From assembly GCA_021833085.1 (NCBI GenBank), contig JAKBGL010000043.1:1-8950 (forward strand): a DNA stretch of 8,950 nt. The letters are read 5' to 3'. Positions 5,830 through 8,950 of this stretch are shown in pieces (position 1 is the first letter of the stretch; each line of letters begins with the position of its first letter). The position numbers were made by a program, and so were the translations under genes. The notes beneath the pieces are model-generated. The model had not been told where the DNA came from. It saw only the letters and a program-made list of their open reading frames with translations, and ran no database searches. Origin of the DNA: Actinomycetes bacterium (lineage in GTDB: Bacteria > Actinomycetota > Acidimicrobiia > Acidimicrobiales > Acidimicrobiaceae).

Positions 5830-6684
5830 TTGATTAATAAAGTTGGCGTAGTCGGTTGCGGACTTATGGGTTCGGGAATAGCTGAGGTATGCGCGAGAAA
5901 AGGTCTGTCGGTAGTTGTAGTTGAAGCAGATGCTTTATCCGTCGAACGCGGCATGAAGAGAGTGGAAGGCTCTCTTCACAAGGCTCTGAGGGCGAGCAAG
6001 ATTACTGAGGAAGAGTTCGAGACTGCGAGGATGAAGATCCTGTATGAGACAGATATGGAGGTACTGGGCGATCGAGAGCTCGTAGTTGAGGCGGTAGTAG
6101 AACGAGAAGCAGCGAAAGAAGAGGTCTTTCGGGCTTTGGATAAGGTCGTCACGGTTGAAGATGTAATATTGGCCTCAAATACTTCGTCGATTCCGATCAT
6201 GAAGCTTGCGATGTCAACGTCTCGTCCAGAGTCTGTTGTAGGTATTCACTTTTTCAATCCCGTTCCAGTTCTTCCTCTTGTTGAAGTAGTGCGCTCTTTA
6301 CTAACGTCTCCCGAGACTGAACAACGCTCGACGACCTTTGTCCAAGATACCTTAGGAAAGCATGTAATTCGGTCGAAAGATAGGGCAGGTTTCATAGTGA
6401 ATGCCCTACTCATCCCCTACCTTTTGTCTGCGATTAGAATGTTTGAGTCTGGTTTCGCCAGCGCTGATGATATCGATGCTGGAATGGTTGAAGGCTGCGC
6501 CCATCCTATGGGACCTCTTGCTCTTGTAGACCTAATTGGGCTAGATACAACTCAGGCGGTTGCGCAGTCGCTATATGAGGAGTTCAAAGAGCCGCTCTAT
6601 GCGCCTCCACCCCTTCTCTCTCGAATGTGTGAGGCTGGCCTTTTGGGCCGAAAGACAAAGCGAGGATTTTACTCTTACAACTAG
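5830..6684 (+). CDS. fadB2: 3-hydroxybutyryl-CoA dehydrogenase
   Basis: An NAD(P)-dependent dehydrogenase interconverting 3-hydroxyacyl-CoA (typically 3-hydroxybutyryl-CoA) and 3-ketoacyl-CoA in the cytosol, the third step of beta-oxidation or its reverse in butanoate/PHB metabolism. The 284 residues are the usual length for the single-domain FadB2/Hbd form without a hydratase domain. The N-terminal Rossmann motif is GCGLMG (9-14), with E32 at the end of the second strand, which favours NAD. Active-site residues by spacing against human HADH are S119 (NTSS), the H140/E152 dyad (HFFNPVP to LVEVV) and N191 (GFIVN). The C-terminal dimerisation domain has the expected HPMGPL (225-230). The start is a TTG with a strong ribosome site. 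It follows the FadE25-like gene by 51 bp, so the two are probably co-transcribed and serve the same pathway. No hydratase or thiolase is nearby. The symbol follows the mycobacterial name; hbd or mmgB would be equivalent labels. Confidence 0.93.
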   Translation: MINKVGVVGCGLMGSGIAEVCARKGLSVVVVEADALSVERGMKRVEGSLHKALRASKITEEEFETARMKILYETDMEVLGDRELVVEAVVEREAAKEEVFRALDKVVTVEDVILASNTSSIPIMKLAMSTSRPESVVGIHFFNPVPVLPLVEVVRSLLTSPETEQRSTTFVQDTLGKHVIRSKDRAGFIVNALLIPYLLSAIRMFESGFASADDIDAGMVEGCAHPMGPLALVDLIGLDTTQAVAQSLYEEFKEPLYAPPPLLSRMCEAGLLGRKTKRGFYSYN

Positions 6685-6693
6685 TGTGCGAGG

Positions 6694-6730
6694 CCTGATT
6701 TCAGGGAGATGGAGAGGCTCCCCTTGCTTT
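6694..6730 (+). terminator. Weak terminator after the fatty-acid operon
   Basis: GGGAG (6704-6708) pairs with CTCCC (6718-6722) around a 9-nt loop and is followed by CTTGCTTTCATT, a loose T-rich tail. A second short palindrome, CCTGA-TT-TCAGG (6694-6705), overlaps its left arm, so the two folds compete. Position between the hydroxyacyl-CoA dehydrogenase stop and gltX fits a terminator. The short stem and interrupted T-tract keep confidence low. Confidence 0.35.
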
Positions 6731-6760
6731 CATTGCTAATGGGAAGTCGTTGTACCGTAG

Positions 6761-6766
6761 TAGTAT
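6761..6766 (+). promoter_or_regulatory. Candidate -10 element for leaderless gltX
   Basis: TAGTAT fits the TANNNT pattern of actinobacterial -10 elements and ends 9 nt before the GTG start, which would place transcription initiation at or next to the start codon. No Shine-Dalgarno sequence is visible before gltX, consistent with leaderless translation, which is common in actinobacteria. No convincing -35 is present. The hexamer also begins with the in-frame TAG that bounds the gltX frame. Confidence 0.35.
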
Positions 6767-6775
6767 CTACCTATT

Positions 6776-8167
6776 GTGACACAAGAGATAAGACTGCGAT
6801 TTGCTCCTTCTCCTACTGGGTACTTCCATGTCGGAGGAGCGAGGACAGCGCTATATAACTGGTTAATCGCAAAAAAGCAAGGCGGAAGCTTCATACTTCG
6901 GATCGACGATACCGACGAGCTGAGAAATCGTCAAGAGTGGACTGATGGAATTATAGCGGCTCTCGATTGGCTTGGAATTGACTTCGACGAAGGCCCTTAC
7001 TTTCAGTCTCAACGCAAAGACAGATACTTTCAGCAAGCTAGGGAGTTCTATGAAAAAGGGTTAGCCTACTACTGCAACTGCACTAGAGATCAGATCGATG
7101 AGCGCGCAAAGATGAGAGGAGGTCAACCCGGATACGACGGGTTTTGTCGTGATCGAGCCCTTTCCTCAGAACCTGGGTACGCCCTTCGGTTCAAGGTGCC
7201 ACCAGGTGACACAGTAGTAAACGACGTTGTGCGAGGAACTGTTACCTTTGCCAACTCTACGATTGAAGACTTCATATTGCTAAAGGGTAATGGAGCCGCT
7301 CTATACGTTTTGGCAAACTTTGTGGATGACGTGGACCTAAAGATATCTCATGTAATACGTGCTGAAGAACACCTTCCAACTACTCCGAAAGCCGTTCTTT
7401 TGTATGAAGCTCTGGGAGTTCAAAGTCCAATCTTTGCTCATCTGCCCGTGTTAGTCAATGAGAAAAGGGTTAAACTTTCAAAGCGACGTGATCGGGTTGC
7501 GGTAGAAGACTTCCGGGACCAAGGTTTTCTCCCAGAAGCAATGGTGAACTATCTAGCCCTATTGGGCTGGAGTCCCGGTGACGATCTCGAATTTCTCGAT
7601 AGACAGGAGTTGATCGACCTTTTTGATCTATCGAAGGTTTCGAAGTCCCCTGCTTTTTTTGATGTGGTCAAGATGAAGCACTTCAATAAGCACTATATGG
7701 CTTCGTTGAACGTAAACGACTTCATCGGACGTTGCCTTGGAGTGCTTGAAGCTAACTCATGGTGGACTGGAGATGAGTCACAGATGGCTAGTTTCCACGT
7801 GATAGCCCCTTTTGTGCAAGAACGGATCGCACTGCTTGATGAAGTAGTCGAGATGGTGGATTTCTTATTTACTGATTCTGTTCTACTTGAAGTTGAACAG
7901 TACAACTTTAGTGACATTGATCTTGATGTGCTGTCTAAGTTCTTAGTAAAAATTGAAGGCGAAGACAACTTTACTCGAGACCGACTTGAAGAACATTTTA
8001 GGTCTTTAGGAGAGGATCTTGGCTTAGCTCTAAGGAAACTTCAAACGCCGATGCGCCTTTCCCTTACCGGTAAAAAAGTCGGTCCTCCGCTATTTGTCGC
8101 TATGGAGATTCTTGGGAAAGAACGGTCGTTGAATCGGATAAGAAACGCAGTAGCATCACGGCATTAG
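6776..8167 (+). CDS. gltX: Glutamyl-tRNA synthetase
   Basis: A class I aminoacyl-tRNA synthetase attaching glutamate to tRNA-Glu and, in organisms without GlnRS, probably also to tRNA-Gln for later amidation by GatCAB. At 463 residues it is near the usual bacterial length. The catalytic Rossmann domain starts with RFAPSPTG and the HIGH-type motif HVGG (18-21). The KMSKS-type loop is KLSKR (233-237). Pocket residues matching those known for Thermus GluRS, recalled from memory, are R8, Y177, N181 and R195; the usual glutamate of RIEDTD is replaced by D44 (RIDDTD). A zinc-like cluster has C100, C102 and C124, with D126 where E. coli has histidine. The alpha-helical anticodon-binding domain occupies about 300-463. 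The GTG start is bounded by an in-frame TAG at 6761-6763 and has no ribosome site, suggesting leaderless translation. A DUF218 gene begins 5 bp after the stop, and a tRNA-Gln gene follows. Confidence 0.96.
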   Translation: MTQEIRLRFAPSPTGYFHVGGARTALYNWLIAKKQGGSFILRIDDTDELRNRQEWTDGIIAALDWLGIDFDEGPYFQSQRKDRYFQQAREFYEKGLAYYCNCTRDQIDERAKMRGGQPGYDGFCRDRALSSEPGYALRFKVPPGDTVVNDVVRGTVTFANSTIEDFILLKGNGAALYVLANFVDDVDLKISHVIRAEEHLPTTPKAVLLYEALGVQSPIFAHLPVLVNEKRVKLSKRRDRVAVEDFRDQGFLPEAMVNYLALLGWSPGDDLEFLDRQELIDLFDLSKVSKSPAFFDVVKMKHFNKHYMASLNVNDFIGRCLGVLEANSWWTGDESQMASFHVIAPFVQERIALLDEVVEMVDFLFTDSVLLEVEQYNFSDIDLDVLSKFLVKIEGEDNFTRDRLEEHFRSLGEDLGLALRKLQTPMRLSLTGKKVGPPLFVAMEILGKERSLNRIRNAVASRH

Positions 8168-8172
8168 TATTT

Positions 8173-8811
8173 GTGAAGCCTAAGGTTGAGAGAAGCATCA
8201 AAAGAGCAGTTCTTGTGTTAGTGCTAGTTTTCCTTGCCTTTTCGTTATGGTTTGGTTATAACCTCTTTTCTATCTGGAGATACTCCTCTTCGAAATGCAT
8301 GGATCCTTCGGGCGCAATTGTGGTTATGGGCGCAGCAGAGTACAACGGAGTTCCCTCAGAGGTGCTTAGCGCGCGAATTAACACCGCAGCTTCTCTGTAT
8401 CAAAAAGGAGTGGCTCGCTACGTTATTGCACTAGGCGGATCTAGAAAGGGCGATTTGTACTCTGAGGGTGAAGTCGGGAAAGTTGAATTGATGAGAGACT
8501 CGGTTCCCAAGGAGGATGCGTTTTCTAGTAGCAGGGGCCAAGATACTTATCAGTCGATGGCAGCCGCAATGCCGCTACTTAGAAGACTTCGCGTTCGTAG
8601 CGTTATCATAGTCTCTGATGGATTTCATCTATTTAGATCTGTAACGATAGCTAGATCTCTTGGTGTGGCTGCTTGTGGCTACTCCGACGTTGGCTCACCG
8701 ATACAAGGGGGCCTCAAGTTTGACTATATGCTTAGAGAGACGGTCGCAGTAACGGTTGCTCAGGTAATTGGATATAAAGAAGAGAGCATTATTCGACATG
8801 GACAGGAGTAA
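8173..8811 (+). CDS. Membrane-anchored DUF218/YdcF-like protein
   Basis: A 212-residue protein of the DUF218 (YdcF/SanA/ElyC-like) family, whose biochemical role is mostly unsettled; some members affect cell-envelope integrity. A basic N-terminus (about 1-11) and one hydrophobic segment (about 12-35) suggest an inner-membrane anchor with the soluble domain outside. The domain starts with AIVVMGAAEYNG (48-59), followed by a conserved RINTAASLYQKG helix, the ALGGS turn (86-90), SEGE (97-100) and a VSDGFHLFRS block (147-156). The last corresponds to the family's Ser/Thr-x-x-(F/Y)-H-x-x-R motif. The start is a GTG 5 bp after the gltX stop with no ribosome site, so translation is probably coupled to gltX. 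An earlier start would overlap gltX and shows no ATG. The tRNA-Gln gene follows 24 bp after the stop, likely in the same transcript. Function and substrate are unknown. Confidence 0.8.
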   Translation: MKPKVERSIKRAVLVLVLVFLAFSLWFGYNLFSIWRYSSSKCMDPSGAIVVMGAAEYNGVPSEVLSARINTAASLYQKGVARYVIALGGSRKGDLYSEGEVGKVELMRDSVPKEDAFSSSRGQDTYQSMAAAMPLLRRLRVRSVIIVSDGFHLFRSVTIARSLGVAACGYSDVGSPIQGGLKFDYMLRETVAVTVAQVIGYKEESIIRHGQE

Positions 8812-8829
8812 CATAAGGTAGTCTAGATA
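8799..8829 (+). promoter_or_regulatory. Possible tRNA-Gln promoter
   Basis: TGGACA (8799-8804) matches five of six bases of the -35 consensus and overlaps the end of the DUF218 gene. The only candidate -10s, TCTAGA or TAGATA (8822-8829), are weak and at spacings of 17-19 bp. Co-transcription with gltX is an equally good explanation. Confidence 0.2.
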
Positions 8830-8835
8830 GGACTT

Positions 8836-8907
8836 TCGGGGGTGGTGTAATTGGCAACACTACAGATTCTGGCTCTGTCATTGGGGGTTCGAGTCCTCCC
8901 CCCCGAG
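8836..8907 (+). tRNA. tRNA-Gln (anticodon CUG)
   Basis: A complete 72-nt cloverleaf can be folded by hand. The acceptor TCGGGGG (8836-8842) pairs with CCCCCGA (8900-8906), and the discriminator is G8907. The D-arm is GTGT/ACAC (8845-8848 and 8857-8860) with GG in its loop. The anticodon stem is ACAGA/TCTGT (8862-8866 and 8874-8878) with loop TTCTGGC. The anticodon CTG (8869-8871) reads the glutamine codon CAG. The variable loop is 4 nt, and the T-arm GGGGG/CCTCC (8883-8887 and 8895-8899) has one G-U pair and loop TTCGAGT. The 3' CCA is not encoded (CTC follows). The U1-A72 first pair is the known bacterial tRNA-Gln identity feature used by GatCAB. It lies downstream of gltX and the DUF218 gene. 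Confidence 0.96.
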
Positions 8908-8950
8908 CTCTTAGCAGGCTTTGGCTGAGATATCTAAACTTATAAAGTGT

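Noticed and set aside
8909..8930. CTTAGC/GCTGAG hairpin after tRNA-Gln as a terminator
   Set aside because: A stem of about 7 bp including a G-U pair, with no T-tract downstream before the window ends.
1..8950. Defence system, mobile element, prophage or biosynthetic cluster
   Set aside because: All identifiable genes are core metabolism or translation; there are no integrase or transposase motifs, direct-repeat arrays or attachment-site duplications.

Overview
The window looks like an ordinary chromosomal segment of an actinobacterium, probably a mid-GC lineage such as the Acidimicrobiia. The grounds are a long-form SerA with intervening and ACT domains, FadE25/FadB2-type beta-oxidation enzymes like those of mycobacteria, frequent GTG and TTG starts, a tRNA gene without an encoded CCA, and a base composition that by eye is a little under 50% GC. 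The class-level assignment is inference; no rRNA or marker-gene comparison was possible. I see no transposase, integrase, CRISPR array, toxin-antitoxin pair or phage gene.

Layout. Positions 1-366 hold no convincing gene but contain a strong 10-bp hairpin (245-282), probably a terminator. On the minus strand, an acyl-CoA dehydrogenase (3283-2066) lies upstream of serA (1941-367). They are separated by 124 bp with a candidate serA promoter and a perfect 8-bp leader hairpin. A 113-bp divergent intergenic region (3284-3396) carries a perfect 9-bp inverted repeat and leads to a plus-strand esterase-like alpha/beta hydrolase (3397-4491). After a 141-bp gap come a FadE25-like acyl-CoA dehydrogenase (4633-5778) and, 51 bp on, a 3-hydroxybutyryl-CoA dehydrogenase (5830-6684). 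A weak terminator and a putative leaderless start precede gltX (6776-8167). gltX is followed 5 bp later by a membrane-anchored DUF218/YdcF-like gene (8173-8811), and 24 bp after that by tRNA-Gln(CUG) (8836-8907).

How the genes work together. The two acyl-CoA dehydrogenases and the hydroxyacyl-CoA dehydrogenase catalyse the first and third steps of acyl-CoA beta-oxidation. No enoyl-CoA hydratase, thiolase or electron-transfer flavoprotein gene is present here, so those partners must lie elsewhere. SerA feeds serine synthesis. GltX and tRNA-Gln are functionally linked if, as in most actinobacteria, GluRS charges tRNA-Gln with glutamate and GatCAB amidates it.

No obviously new multi-gene system is visible. 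The observations most worth a second look are small cis-elements: the inverted repeat that includes the Shine-Dalgarno of the first acyl-CoA dehydrogenase, the serA leader hairpin, and the possible leaderless gltX promoter. The uncharacterised hydrolase facing the acyl-CoA dehydrogenase gene also deserves attention. Five of the seven protein genes start with GTG or TTG, which matters for anyone re-annotating the region.
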